A DNA stretch of 64,000 nt, taken from contig JAAGOF010000062.1 in NCBI GenBank assembly GCA_010645155.1, forward strand, positions 79,509 through 143,508, read 5' to 3'. A model generated the notes under the pieces. That model did not search any database. It had not been told where the DNA came from and worked only from the letters and a program-made list of their open reading frames with translations. Origin of the DNA: Tigriopus japonicus. Its lineage: Eukaryota; Arthropoda; Copepoda; Harpacticoida; Harpacticidae. The position numbers were made by a program, and so were the translations under genes. Shown here piece after piece: positions 1 to 11,562 of the stretch; position 1 is the stretch's first letter; each line of letters starts with the position of its first letter.

Positions 1-210
1 GGGTCGACAGAAAGCGGCCTCTATCAGGCGGGAAGCAGCCTCGATCAACAGGCGGGATGCGGCCTCGATCAACAGGCGGGATGCCGCCTCGATCGCCGGT
101 CGCAGGTTCTCCGACCTACTGTCCTCGGATGTCCACGGGTGTAACGGCACTATCACGATTCACAAGTTCCATGAACTGAGGGCAGCAGGTCGGACAAACC
201 GACTGCGCCA
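1..210 (-). mobile_element. 5' internal end of a minus-strand LTR retrotransposon, cut by window edge
   Basis: Read on the minus strand, the LTR at 211-333 is followed immediately by TGGCGCAGTCGGTTTG (about 210-195). This is a primer-binding site of the tRNA-Ser type known from many insect Gypsy elements (family knowledge). Below it, positions 10-105 hold about three tandem 24-bp units reading as a repeated heptad-like peptide (SRLLIEAA) on the minus strand, probably the start of gag or leader sequence. The rest of the element lies to the left of the window, so its family cannot be assigned. Confidence 0.6.
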
Positions 211-333
211 TGTTATTACATGGACAAACTAGTTTGAGTTCCCCCTTTTATTACGGGGAATACACATTTATATATTCAAGGAGAAATGACTAGAACGAGT
301 GACTAGAATACGAGCATGAGCTATGACTCAACA
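211..333 (-). repeat. Candidate short LTR with TATA box and polyA signal
   Basis: The 123-bp interval has TGTT...AACA ends. On the minus strand it carries TATATAAA (267-274) upstream of AATAAA (247-252), the expected LTR order, and abuts the primer-binding site at 210. The outer boundary at 333 is inferred from the CA end only, because the partner LTR is outside the window. Confidence 0.55.
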
Positions 334-812
334 GACTCATAAAATGTTCAGACCAGAATCAACTGACGAAAGAAATTCAAATATTGAAATTGATTTTATG
401 ACATTTAACGAACTCATCATATTGATTTGATTTTTGGTTCTATTCGTGGCATAATAAAACAAATGTGATTCTTTGTTGGTTTGGAATTGGCAAATACTTC
501 TGAGGCACGCTGTACATTACCAGGTAGTTGCAAGGATGAGTCGAAAGACAGAACCCTTTGAAAATCTTGTGTACGTGAAAAAAGGACAAAATAATTTTGA
601 ATTATTTCATTCTCGTTATTCTCTTCAAAATCGTAAATCCTGAAAGTGTACGTTTCTCGGTCTAACATGAACGTATTCCTAGAATTTCATTACCCATTAG
701 CTGAGGGAATTGTAATCTCTTTCAAGTTTTCATTATCGCTACTGCAAGTCCTTGAAAATTCCATGATGGAGATCAAGGTCGTGGGCTCACCTTAAGTGAA
801 CATGCCAAACGA

Positions 813-2120
813 CTAATTACCTGGCTCAATCCATATGTCGGGGTGATTACGATCTTGGCTATCGCAGAGCGTCCAATGCGTCGTTGCATACTGCTCACCG
901 GGCTGAATTGTGGCTCCTTGGTCATTAATGGGGGTGATATTAATGAAATAGTCCGTGCACCGTTTGAGATTTGACATAACTATGAGCTCCTCGGGCTCCT
1001 GAAGACTGAATGTATGGATGCTATTTGTACATATTTGAGAGTTACGGGCAATGTTCGTGTCGTAATGGTAGAGCTCATTGGTGGCGACTTCTTCATCGTC
1101 CTCGAGCTCATCCAAAAACACTCCGTCGTCATCTCCGTTCTCCACTTCCAAGACACTCTTGTCGCCGTCACCAGAGCCCCCCTCTCTGTCCCACCCTTCG
1201 GACTTGGATGTGTCTTGAACACTCTGGCGAGCAAAGAGCTTCGGCTTTTTCTGACTGGATGATATGGCTTGGTCGCAATGAGTGATTCGCCAATACTTCA
1301 CAAGCGCTGCTTTCTGACAACCAAGTTGGCGTATGTTGAGACTCAATCGATCGTGACCGGCAACGATGTCAAGAATTGGGACAGGTAGGGTTTTGACATC
1401 GTAGAATGACCAAAGGACCACTCCATCTGATGCTTCAGAGCTGAGCAAGTCGATTTGAAAAACTGAACAAGGTCTGAGGCCAAACACATGGACCTCCACT
1501 TCGCTTCGAACGGCCATCGATCGACACTCTTCTTTTTCATCACTGGGTCGGTCAGTACAAGCGCGAATGTACCAGTCTTGGGTCATAAAATTGCAATTCG
1601 GAGGCCACTTGACCACCACTGCCTCTGAATAGGGATCCACTGAAGCCCGATGAGCTGCCGGCCAAAACTCTCTGGACCGAGAAAAGAGCATCGGAGTGCC
1701 AATCTCGTTGAGCCTTACAGCCAATTTGACGGAATACACCCGACAATCGTCCGTCAAGTTCTTGGCAAAGTTGGTCTGATCCTTGGATAAAGGCGGTGAC
1801 ATTTCTGCCGTCAGACCAATACTTTCGCGTTTATGGCGACCTGTTCCGATGTCAGAGGGGCTGAACTCGACAAAGTACTGATACACACAGGATGCGTCAA
1901 GGAGCTTGTGAATGTGGTTCCAAATGACGGTCACTTGAATATTCGTGTTCGTAAACGTATTGAGATCTTTATTGTCTGGAATAAGTATGTACTCTGGACT
2001 GTTCGTGTCCAAAATTGTCTGGACAGAGTTGCGGCAATCGTTGGTCACCAATGAGATCACAGGATAGAAATGGAACAGGACTAATGTACCTACAATGAGG
2101 ATTTCTTGTTTGTAATTCAT
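813..2120 (-). CDS. Secreted protein with fibronectin-III-like segments, unrecognised
   Basis: A 435-residue open frame starts at an ATG at 2120 with a clear signal peptide (hydrophobic core IVGTLVLFHFYPVISL). The mature part has many paired cysteines and beta-strand-like stretches resembling divergent fibronectin type III modules (for example WYIRACTD, YFINITP, YWRITHCD). It also has a dibasic site GRHKRES and an acidic Asp/Glu-rich linker near residues 310-345. I do not recognise an orthologue. The stop TAG lies directly within CAG|GTAATTAG, a good splice donor, so the protein may continue into exons below 812. No in-phase acceptor could be confirmed there. An extracellular or cuticle-matrix role is possible but is inference. 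Confidence 0.6.
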   Translation of the reverse strand: MNYKQEILIVGTLVLFHFYPVISLVTNDCRNSVQTILDTNSPEYILIPDNKDLNTFTNTNIQVTVIWNHIHKLLDASCVYQYFVEFSPSDIGTGRHKRESIGLTAEMSPPLSKDQTNFAKNLTDDCRVYSVKLAVRLNEIGTPMLFSRSREFWPAAHRASVDPYSEAVVVKWPPNCNFMTQDWYIRACTDRPSDEKEECRSMAVRSEVEVHVFGLRPCSVFQIDLLSSEASDGVVLWSFYDVKTLPVPILDIVAGHDRLSLNIRQLGCQKAALVKYWRITHCDQAISSSQKKPKLFARQSVQDTSKSEGWDREGGSGDGDKSVLEVENGDDDGVFLDELEDDEEVATNELYHYDTNIARNSQICTNSIHTFSLQEPEELIVMSNLKRCTDYFINITPINDQGATIQPGEQYATTHWTLCDSQDRNHPDIWIEPGN

Positions 2121-5100
2121 CTTGGCCCCAATGTTTATTCGGTTTCACGAGTGCGTTCAACAGGGGATTCGGAATGTCGTTGAAGGAACTTCAGCAGACA
2201 GAGTTCTTCGCTCACTCCGTTGCCTTGGGGGGTCTCTTATCCTCATTTTGCACCTCTTTTTTATGGTAATCTCTATTTTTATGGCCACGGTGTTCTCAAA
2301 ACAAAGTTGTCGCGTCGCTCTTCATTATGATGATCCGTCAAGTTTTTGGACGATTACCGAGCGTAACATGACAGTCGATCAGTTTTTTCCCTTCATTTTT
2401 TTGAAATACCCAAACAACGAAGACTGAATCGCGTGCCTCGAAGGCCGTTTGTCTGCGTGGCGTGATGAGGAGGTTCTCTAGCTCTTCTGTCTATTACGAC
2501 TGGGCTTGTGGATCTCTGGTATGCTTATCCGTACATAGTCTAGCGTTCCCACCAATGATTGCTCGAATTTCCCACGTCTTGTCTGAAAAATCTTGGACTT
2601 CACTGCACTCTATCCGTCTCTTCGGAGTCTTGGGCTTGGGAACACAAAAATGGGACAACTGTTTACTTTCCGGGGCAGACAAGCTCGGAAATTGGCTGAA
2701 AAGAGCTTCATAATAATTACCACTGACTCAAAACGTCCATAATGTTTGACACAGGCGTCATTTTTCATCTGAATTGACGGCCAGAAAATCGTGAGTCATA
2801 TTCGCTTTCAAATGAGCTTCACTCAGACGGCTCGAACTCTGTTAGACTAGGGCGTAGTAAGATGTGCGATGTGATTCTCGTCTTTTTTTCTCTTTTGGCG
2901 CTGGAAATTAAATCGAGGTGGCCTTTAAGATCAAGTCTGTGTATTTACGCACATTGGGGATCATTCTAGAAGTGTGGCACCATCCAAAGAAGATGTCTCA
3001 ATATGATCTTGTCAGGATGAATTTATTAGGTGCACGATCAAATGACTTGCGAGACAATACTTGACACGCGTGGATATCCTCCAACAATACACTCACTCGT
3101 TCATGCGATTTTAAAGACGTGAAAGGATTATCGCATTGAGAAACAAAGGGCTTCTTTCACTTGGTCACCAGGCAACTGATAATCAAGCTTCTATTGTCGT
3201 CGAGCTCCTTGAATGTCGAGTCGCTTTGCTGACATGTGTGCATTAAGTACAAGACTCATACACACGTATTCTCTGGCTCCGCAATCACAACTATATCTCG
3301 ACAAAACAAATAAAACTGGAGAAAAACAAGGTTAAGTTTCAACATCAACAACTGCCTCGCCGCTTCAGCGCAAGATTTTTTCGTAAATGATGCTGCACAA
3401 ATGGCTGGCTTTGGCACAGAAGTCGGAGTTGAAACCCCTTTTCACTTCAATGGGGAGAACCTTATCATTTTTTGAGGTTAAAACGAGAAGAAAATGCTCT
3501 ACTCACACACACACACAAAAGACACAATAAAAAAGAGCGAGCTTTTTAGAGTGAAATGAACAAGGGCAATCCTTTTTGTGCTCTCTCAGCCTTGTTTGTC
3601 TTCCAATTCTTCTGTTCACAATTTCGATTCTGTCCTTTTAAAGTGGATGCTCTGAATGTGAGTGTCTGAATCCTAATATGGTATCGTGGATGGCGCCAAC
3701 GAGGTTTTTGGAGGGTTATGATGGATTTTGGTCGTTGTCAAGAAGTCATTCTCATAATCACTCTCGACCAATTCTGAACTGAAGTTAGCTCAATAACAAC
3801 AACCAAACAAGTGGAAGAAGAACCTTCACATTTCTGGCGGAGGTCTCCAGGCCTACTGATGCACAAGAGTAAGTAGGCTGACTAAGTTTTCTTGCTTAAA
3901 AGCACAAAACGTCGTGTCCTGAAAGAGAGGAGAGGAGCGTAGACCATGCGAGCGTTCGACGCCTCTACTTCCAATGAACGGTCATTTGCTCCGCATTCGC
4001 CCGTTTCGAGTATCAAGGCGAGGAGTTTTTTTGCGTCATATCTGAGTGTTATTAATGAATGCAGGAATGCCCTTAAACGAGAGCATTTGAAAACAGAATT
4101 GGTTGTTGTGCGAGATTCATTGGTCTTGGGTTGTAGTGCTAGGGGAATAGAGTACGTGCTTGCCAGGAATGTGGCCCTAAAACGAATCCCCTGAGGCATT
4201 TTTTTAATGCTTCAGATAATCTCAATGCCGAGGAACATTAGGCCCATTCCCAATAATCTGTCTCAAGGCGTTCGCTGACAGATCGTCCACGTCGTCGTTC
4301 CTTATAAAGGCTTGATGGATTGGCCTGCATAGGAAATGAGCTCTTGTCATCATGATTTTCATTCTGAGTCTCATTGCTGGTCATGATGATTTTCGTTTTC
4401 ACCTTACCAGAAATTGATGTCGCCCTTAAAGAAAGTGCATTTAATAGTGGAAAGTTGAATCAATTCAAATTGGGTCAACTGAAAACCTGCACTTTTTCCA
4501 TGAATATAGTTCCCTACCCACCAAAACATTCCCTTCTCAACGTTATGAGGCAAACATTAAGTGTGCTTCTTCTTTGTGGAAATCCTAAGATGTAAAGGAA
4601 ATTGAGTGACCCTTTTGATGACTGTCCATTCCAGACTCTTAGAATAGACCCCGACTCCCTTTTTTGGATTGGCCTTTTGTGTAGTTGGTGGATGGAAAGA
4701 ACCCCTTGGCCATTGAAGCTTACTACATAGGCTAAGGTTCTCAAGGTTAGACGATCCTTTTCGGAAATCCTAATGGCACAACTACGGCGGAGCGATGCAG
4801 AAAAGAGCAAATCTTGGATCTAAATGGGTCTTCAGCTCACTTGCCTGGTTGAGCAATGAGCACCCAAGAAAAAGAGAATTTAAATCATACCGCTAGTACG
4901 AGCGTAGTAGAACACGGATGTTAGATTATTGTTTGGATCAGTCTCAACTCCTAGTTATGCAAAAGGACAAGGCTTGCTTAAGTGCTTTATGTTTTATCAC
5001 CCTGAAAGTGAATTTTGCATATTATTGACACAACCTCCAGCCAAGGTATTCCTACGTGAAATATCGATCGATTCCACAAACCCAGACGCTTTGAATGGAC

Positions 5101-6120
5101 GGCAAAATAAAAATGGCTTGCATTTGCCAAAATGGGCCGAGCGACAACTGGATCGACCATGGATATACTTACAGAAGAGGATGCGAAGACAGCTGTTTGT
5201 TGTTGTTTTTGAGAGCCCAATGGGGCCCTATGGACTGAATGATAGGCAAGTGTTATGGACTCAATATTCAATATTTTATACTAAATCAGTGGATGAATTG
5301 TCTAGACATCATTCTGGTATGTGCATGTATGTACACGTTCACCACTCATTATCAACCCTATTCAACTTATCCTGAAATACCAATGGTTTCAGATTTTAAG
5401 TACCTAACAACACCATCAAAGTGAAGAATATAGTGCTCCATGAAAGTGATCTGTTCTTTACTTCATTCTGCATGAATAATCATTCAGAGGGAATCATCAA
5501 CAACTCAACTATAAGTTGATGAATAATTTGTTCAATCTTGCGCTTCCTCTCGATTTGGCCTGTCAAATGTTGATATTTGGCATCTAGTGGACTTCAAGCA
5601 TTTCAGACGGTAAAATATTGACCAAAAAAGATGTTTTTATGGGAAGAGTGGGGATACTTTGGCTGTAAGTTTCATTGTTAATAACAGGGCCACAGTTTTC
5701 CAAAAACACGCTCAATTTTCATGAAAATACATCCTTGGATAATTGAACCCGTTGTCTGATGTTGGCATTATCATATTCAAGTTATACATGCGTTTAATTG
5801 AGATCCATTCTCAGTTTTGTGCAAGACATTGATCTGAAGCAGCTCAGTTTCAACTAATTCCTGAGAACAGAAAACATCAGTATAGAAATTGATGGCAGGA
5901 AAAGGAGTGCTATCTCATGCTGCAACTTAGTTCTCAAATGATGTTTGCTATCAATCACCTTTTTTATCGTCTTTTGGCAATTTCGTTCAAAATCGCTGCA
6001 GAGCTGCACCGTTTTAAGGGCCTTCCTGGGCTACGCGTCAGCTGAAGTTCGCGTCCTGTGGTGAAAGGTTCCTGGCAAAACCAACAACCCTGATTTACCG
6101 CTCGCGGAATGATGTGAAAA
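2121..6120. other. Non-coding stretch, no supported gene
   Basis: Only short unconserved open frames occur here. Base composition is mixed, with a CA microsatellite near 3508-3521. No RNA gene or protein domain was recognised. Part of 2121-2700 may be promoter or 5' flank of the minus-strand gene ending at 2120. Confidence 0.5.
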
Positions 6121-6693
6121 GCAATGCGTCTCTTTAACTGGGCCCAAAATAATTGAGACAAAATAATTGGCGACATAATAATTGGGGGACATATTAATTG
6201 GAGACACATTAATTGAAAGCCCAGAATAATTCACGACAAAATAATTGGATCGAATATTGAGGTGACATTAGGGGTGAAACTTAGTTGCAAAGTGGAATTC
6301 ATGAAGATTAGTCAAGGAGGGGAGCAGTAAAGTTTAAGTGGCTTCCTTTATTCCTTTCAATGGGATTAGTCAAAGATGTCATTGGATTAATCAATCTGGA
6401 AAACGTTGGAGGTGTATAGAATACTACAAAAGCAAATGTGGGGTCAAATTAATTCAAACGATTCTGAATATTACAGAAGTTCTTGAGGATTCGTTTAAAA
6501 CCCATTCTCACCTTCCTTACCATGGCGTGATTGTCATTGCCAAGATAAGAACTTATTCTTGCGAATCCACTGAACAAACCAGCAATTTTTTATCTATTTT
6601 TTGAATTCATGTTAAGTCCTTTTCTTGCAACAACACGAGGCCTGCTGGGATTGGCAGCCCAAATGGCGGCATTGCACAGCCTTTCTTTGGATT

Positions 6694-6809
6694 ATAATAA
6701 TCGAGTCATCTTTCTAATATCAAAAAAATAAAATTATAATCTGTATATTATTATATAAATTATTATTATAACATTATATAAATATAATGGAAAATAATAA
6801 TCGAGTCAT
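6694..6809. repeat. Direct repeat ATAATAATCGAGTCAT at 100-bp spacing
   Basis: The 16-mer ATAATAATCGAGTCAT occurs at 6694-6709 and again at 6794-6809, with AT-rich sequence between. This could be a target-site duplication around an 84-bp insertion or a simple 100-bp duplication. Confidence 0.5.
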
Positions 6810-6834
6810 ATCTTTGGGGTATTTCATACAACTT

Positions 6835-6960
6835 ACGCTTAAAATAATAATGTTTATTGCGACTCAAGGTCATGTCAGGTTGTATAAAATAAAGTAAAAT
6901 ATTGTAAAAATATATATATGTGTTCTCATATAAATGGTGAAGTGACATGTCAAATGTTAA
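6835..6960 (-). mobile_element. Probable LINE 3' tail remnant
   Basis: On the minus strand the segment ends ACCTTGAGTCGCAATAAACATTATTATT. It resembles the 3' end of the LINE fragment at 56172-56500 (CTTGAGTGGATCGCAATAATAAT) and shares ATAATGTTTATTGCGA (plus strand) with the SINE at 44981-45220. No coding part remains. Confidence 0.4.
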
Positions 6961-7589
6961 AAAACGTTATAATAGACAAATTATATTGTGGTATCACAGG
7001 TGAGTTGACTAGAATGGTTTCAGTGCACATGAAAGAAATGAAGAGGAGATTGACAGACAGTACAAATACAGTTGGGTAGAGGGAGATGATGAAAATCTTG
7101 GTTATTGCAGTAGAGGGGGTGGGTCAGATTGAACAGATCCTTCGTCAGTTCCCGTCTTTGGTGGAGTTGGGCAGGAAGCCGGACGAAGGTGCGTGACCGC
7201 CAATATTCCGAAGGGATGTCAGGCCAAGGACAATAAGGTGTTGTCAAGTCCTTGACCGGGAAGGACAGCATATGTCCAGACATCACCTCCGGAAAGGCCA
7301 GGTTCCTAACACTGTTGGACACTAACCTTGCCAACAAAAATTTTCATGACGAACCCGTAATCTAAAGACAATTGTACGTTTCAATTATTTTTTCGCAAAT
7401 TATTTTGGGATTTCAATTAAAGTGTCCACAATTATTACGTCTACCAATTATTATGTCGTCAATTATTCTGCGCCAATTACAGCAATTACTAGTGACGTCA
7501 TATATTTTGGCGGGAAAAAAAGTTCGGAAGAACTGTGTTTCTGATGAGCGTGCGAGGTAACTAAAACGAAGGTTTAGGCCTGGTGATTG

Positions 7590-7995
7590 CAACAATGCCT
7601 TTCTTATCTGCACAAATTGAAGTTGAAATTGCAATTCTTAACATTGTATTTGCAAAAAAGTATGTTTTGTTGCTTTTATCTAAAATTTCGCTACATAAGT
7701 TGAGAGGGTTCTTCCGAACTTTGAAATTAGGAATGCTCGACTTTGAATAACAAGATGGCCAGAGGAGATCGGTTCCTGGGGCAACTAAACCTAAAAACAA
7801 ATAATTTGTTTCATTGAAGGCTTCCAATTTCTCCATTTGTTTTCAAATTACTTTGCAATACTTCTCAACATACATCAACCATGCCATTGCCCATAAATGC
7901 AACATTTTTCGAAAATCTGACCCTTGAAAACTGAGATTTTTTTGGCAAGCCTACACTGCTAACGGCTGTTAGAGACGGCAGCAGGTCCGTAAAAT
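7590..7995 (+). repeat. Dispersed repeat family, copy 1
   Basis: This segment is repeated inverted at 51842-52095 (covering about 7600-7855) and at 44605-44738 (covering about 7880-7995). Shared words include GTTCTTCCGAACTTTG/CAAAGTTCGGAAGAAC and CATTTTTCGAAAATCTGA. No intact coding frame is present. The family may be part of a larger unrecognised transposon. Confidence 0.55.
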
Positions 7996-8099
7996 GATAC
8001 GGTAATCACTCCCATTAATTTGTCCCAATTAATTTGGGCCCAGTTGAAGTGTCGCACATTCGCGTTTAACGCTCACTTGGCGCATGTCCGATTTGACGG

Positions 8100-10740
8100 A
8101 AAAGTAAAAATAGACAGACGCTTGCATGAAAAAATCTTTTGAGGAAGCCATTTTGCAAAAAAAAAATGCAAAATGGTTAAAAGGTAACAAAACTCATATA
8201 ATGAAGACTTTCTTGAAGGGGTTCATTTCAAGATATTTTGCGAATCTATTGAAATATGCCCGGAAGTCTTCAAAAATAGTAAAAAAGCAAGGCTGGCCTT
8301 TAAATTGAAAACTGAAGCAACTCAGTTCCCATAAAAAAAATTTCAGCAACGGTCATGCAAACCCATTTTTGCCCTTTGGAAAAGCACCAAGCACACTTTT
8401 AATAGTTCGATCCTTGTTTTGGCGTTGCATCTTAATCGAACACCTTGCTTGTTGGAAGGTATTCCTCCTTCATTTAGTTTGTCGCACAGAGAATTACACA
8501 TTACATATTCGACGTCCATTGTGTATTTGGGACAATCCGGGTCCGCCTAACTCAATTTGTTCCCAGAGAAAGCTTAAACAAATGAGGAAGTTTGCTAAGA
8601 GCAATCTGATCTTATTGTTTACCAAGAAAATTTGCCATTCAGAGCAATAATGCATGGAAAAGCACATGTTCTATTGGTGTAGCAATTACAATATTTACAA
8701 TTATCATTCCCTGAAAAATTAGCATATCGTCTAAATGAATAAGAAAGATGATTTCGTGCCTATAGCAGCATTTCTTCTTAGCAAAAAGGAACCGTCCTAT
8801 AGCTCTCACAGTTCTTTTTTGTTCTTCCTCGAATATACCCTTCTTGGATTCGCTCAAAACTGCTTTGTTAGGAACATGGACGATCCTCCTCCTTTTCCTC
8901 TAGTTATTTTGGTTATCATCACTATGATCATCATCAGGGATGAAAGATCGTGTGACCTTAAAACAAACTGACTGGGGAAGCAGAAAAAGGAAATCCCAAT
9001 TACAGCCATATCTTTAGTGGTGCTTTTTCCCGTGGTTATGGAGATATTTCGAGACCCCCCACTGAGGTTTTCTTTCACTCTTTTCCTTGGAGAGGACCCA
9101 TGGATCCTGGCAGCACTTTGAAATGGCTCATCTAGTTTGTGGAATAGCCCAGCTAGACATTTTTGAAGACACAAGGACCCTTGACGAAAACGCCCAGCCA
9201 AGGTCGGTATGATAAATGCTACACTTGGGTTAGGAGAGATCTGTTTACGGATGTTTGCTCATTCGTCTGGAATCTTTATTAAGTTATTTCTAATTTTGTA
9301 ATATTTGCTGAAGGCCTATATTTGCTCTGTCAAGAGCCTAAACACATCCAAATAAGTTTTTGTGTTGCTCACACTCCCGTTGGGCCATCAAGTGTGTAAG
9401 ACAGTAGTTGGCTTTTGCTTGACAAGCGTAATCATATCGGGAAAATGGAACCAAAATGAAGGACAGCACTAAGAGCCCGTGAGCCTCAACGATTCACGTG
9501 AGGCTTGTTGTTTGTTCCAATTGGCTCCCTCGAGCTTGTTCTATTTCCTACGACTCGCTGATGAATTGAACTTGACATCGAGTTGGAACAACATGCAACG
9601 GAAAAGGTAAATTCCGAGGGACAGAGAACTAGAAGCATGTACAACCGAGCAATGCTTGTGAAGGCCAACCTAATGAGGGACGAATATCCCACGTGTTCAA
9701 AATCTATCTTTTGTCGAGAATTGCTAGCAAATGTCTTCAGAATCTTTCCAACTTGGTAGTTTATCATTTCACTTGCATTTGTGAAATGGAACTTGTTGGA
9801 AAATATTTGTCAGTGTTCCACCATCATTAGAGCCACAAACGCTTGTCCTGGAAGCATATTACATCTCCATCAGCTATCCCGTTAGGCGAGGGAACAATCT
9901 GATTCCTGTCGATTTTCTTCATCTCAGTCCTTAGCTTGCTCCTAATAACAAGCTCATTCATTGACTAGGCAGGGACAACGCCGTAGCTCAACCGGGATAA
10001 GGGCGATCCATCAATCAGATGATTCGTCTAAGAAAGAGAGAGCTATGTTCCAAGCGAGCCATCAATTGCCTCAGGGGCTCCCAGGGATTCGAACATACAG
10101 TAGAACTTGCTGTCTGTGCCTTTGGTGGATGCACGCTCAGAGAAGAATGATGTGTCCCTCATCAGTGGTATAGATTAAAGGATTTACTCTCTCCGGGGTG
10201 TCGATATAACACGTTTACCAGTCCCCTGATCAATCATCATCGCCATCATTTTCACCATCTTGGGATGCGATCTAGTGCTCCATAAATGGGTGCTTTTCCA
10301 GAGGCCGATAGTTAAAACATCTTGCATCAATGTTGTTGGATATAAACTAACATTCAAATCGAAAGGAAATTAAGTATTTATGGGAGCAATACGCAGCTAC
10401 TTGATAGTAACAAGCACGTTTTACTCCCATTATACAGCATTTCCTAATGTCCACCACAACGCACCCATTATAACCATAAAGACTCCGCCTGCAAAAGACC
10501 CAGGAATAGCAGGAGGAAGAAAAAAGCTCTTTAATGTGTGAGAAACATTCAGCCTAAAATGAATTTGCTGACGGTAAAATTGAGCCTACATGACCTAGTA
10601 ACTTGTATTTTCACAACGTGATAACTTGTAATTTAAAAGCAAATTAAAAATGGAACAAGGTAAAAGAAGAATACTGAGACTGTTCTACATAAAACTAAAT
10701 CACCCATTAAGTGAATGGTTTAAATTATTGAAAAATATAG
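8100..10740. other. Non-coding stretch
   Basis: Only short open frames without recognisable domains occur. An isolated tRNA A-box-like TAGCTCAACCGG lies near 9975, but a B-box-like sequence near 10082 is on the opposite strand, so no tRNA is called. Nothing else is supportable. Confidence 0.45.
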
Positions 10741-10756
10741 TAGAAACCTAGAAGGG

Positions 10757-10830
10757 AGAAGTGGCGTTGTGGTTAGCTCAGTTTCCTACACTGATAGAGG
10801 TCCCAGGTTCGATTCTCCTCCTCGACCTTT
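10757..10830 (+). repeat. tRNA-like fragment, possible SINE head or tRNA pseudogene
   Basis: GGCGTTGTGGTTAGCTCAG followed about 40 bp later by GGTTCGATTCTCC gives the A-box/B-box layout of a tRNA. The T-arm does not pair well and no 7-bp acceptor stem forms. A degraded tRNA-derived repeat is more likely than a working tRNA gene. Confidence 0.35.
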
Positions 10831-11395
10831 CTCAAGTAAACTTATAAATGCTGTTCTACACCCACAGACGGAGAGCCATTCTGATAACAGAAAGAAAATC
10901 ATGAAATTCCTTATCGGAAATATTCGTGATGGCTGGCTTTGCTAAATAACCATAGCCGGGCTAGACTCAACCATCCGACCCTAGCACCCAAAATGAATTT
11001 AAAAAGCACATTTCAAAGGCAGTAAGAAGAACTTTCATTAAGTAAACAGTTAAAGCATCTAATCGATGCAATGCTAATTTCATGCTCCCAAAAGTCAATG
11101 AAGACAATTGTTTGTACATTACCATTCGACAATCGACTTGGAGCTCATCTAGTTTCAAACAAAAACATTCGGTAGCATTCAAAAGGGTGTAGAACTGACT
11201 CAAATTATTATGGCCGCATGTGATTTCAGCAATTTCTGTCCCCCCGGATCACGAAATGACTTCAATTCAAATTGTCATGCCGTTAATCTTAAGTATAATG
11301 AGATGACCATGTCTTCCCCTTGTCAAAGAGGCAATAGCAATTGTTGGTAGCACGAGGGTACTCGTTGCTACAAAGCCTAAAGAAGCTTCCTTAAC

Positions 11396-11562
11396 CAAGG
11401 GCATCTAGAATTTGCTGGACCGCTCACGGCCGACCAAGATCGAGTAGATTTATTAAACAGAAAAAGGAAAAGCCCCGTTTTCCCCTTTTTTCCTGTGTAC
11501 TAAATCGAAATCGACTCGATCTTGGTCGTTGTGTTTAGTCCAGTAAATTCTAGAAATCCTTG
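11396..11562. mobile_element. Short hairpin MITE with CCTTAAC target duplication
   Basis: The left arm CAAGGGCATCTAGAATTT and the inverted right arm CAAGGATTTCTAGAATTT continue inward through GACCAAGATCGAGT and its complement, giving arms of about 55 bp around a 50-60-bp loop. CCTTAAC flanks both ends (11389-11395 and 11563-11569), a 7-bp target-site duplication. It is non-coding. Confidence 0.65.

Larger units (their letters stand above)
6124..8058. repeat. Composite repeat bounded by AACTGGGCCCAAA inverted ends
   Basis: AACTGGGCCCAAAATAATTG (6136 onward) recurs inverted at 8011-8045. The similarity extends a further dozen bases outward on both sides. Just inside each end are degenerate tandem ATAATTGG/ATTAATTGG units, with more near 7381-7480. 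The interval also contains a LINE-like tail (6840-6960) and a dispersed repeat (7590-7995). It may be a non-autonomous DNA element with later insertions. No coding sequence was recognised. Confidence 0.4.

Noticed and set aside
7020..7337. 105-codon minus-strand open frame
   Set aside because: No start context, domain or neighbouring exon; it lies within a repeat composite.
9961..10100. tRNA gene from TAGCTCAACCGG and GATTCGAAC
   Set aside because: The A-box-like word is on the plus strand and the B-box-like word on the minus strand, so they cannot belong to one tRNA.
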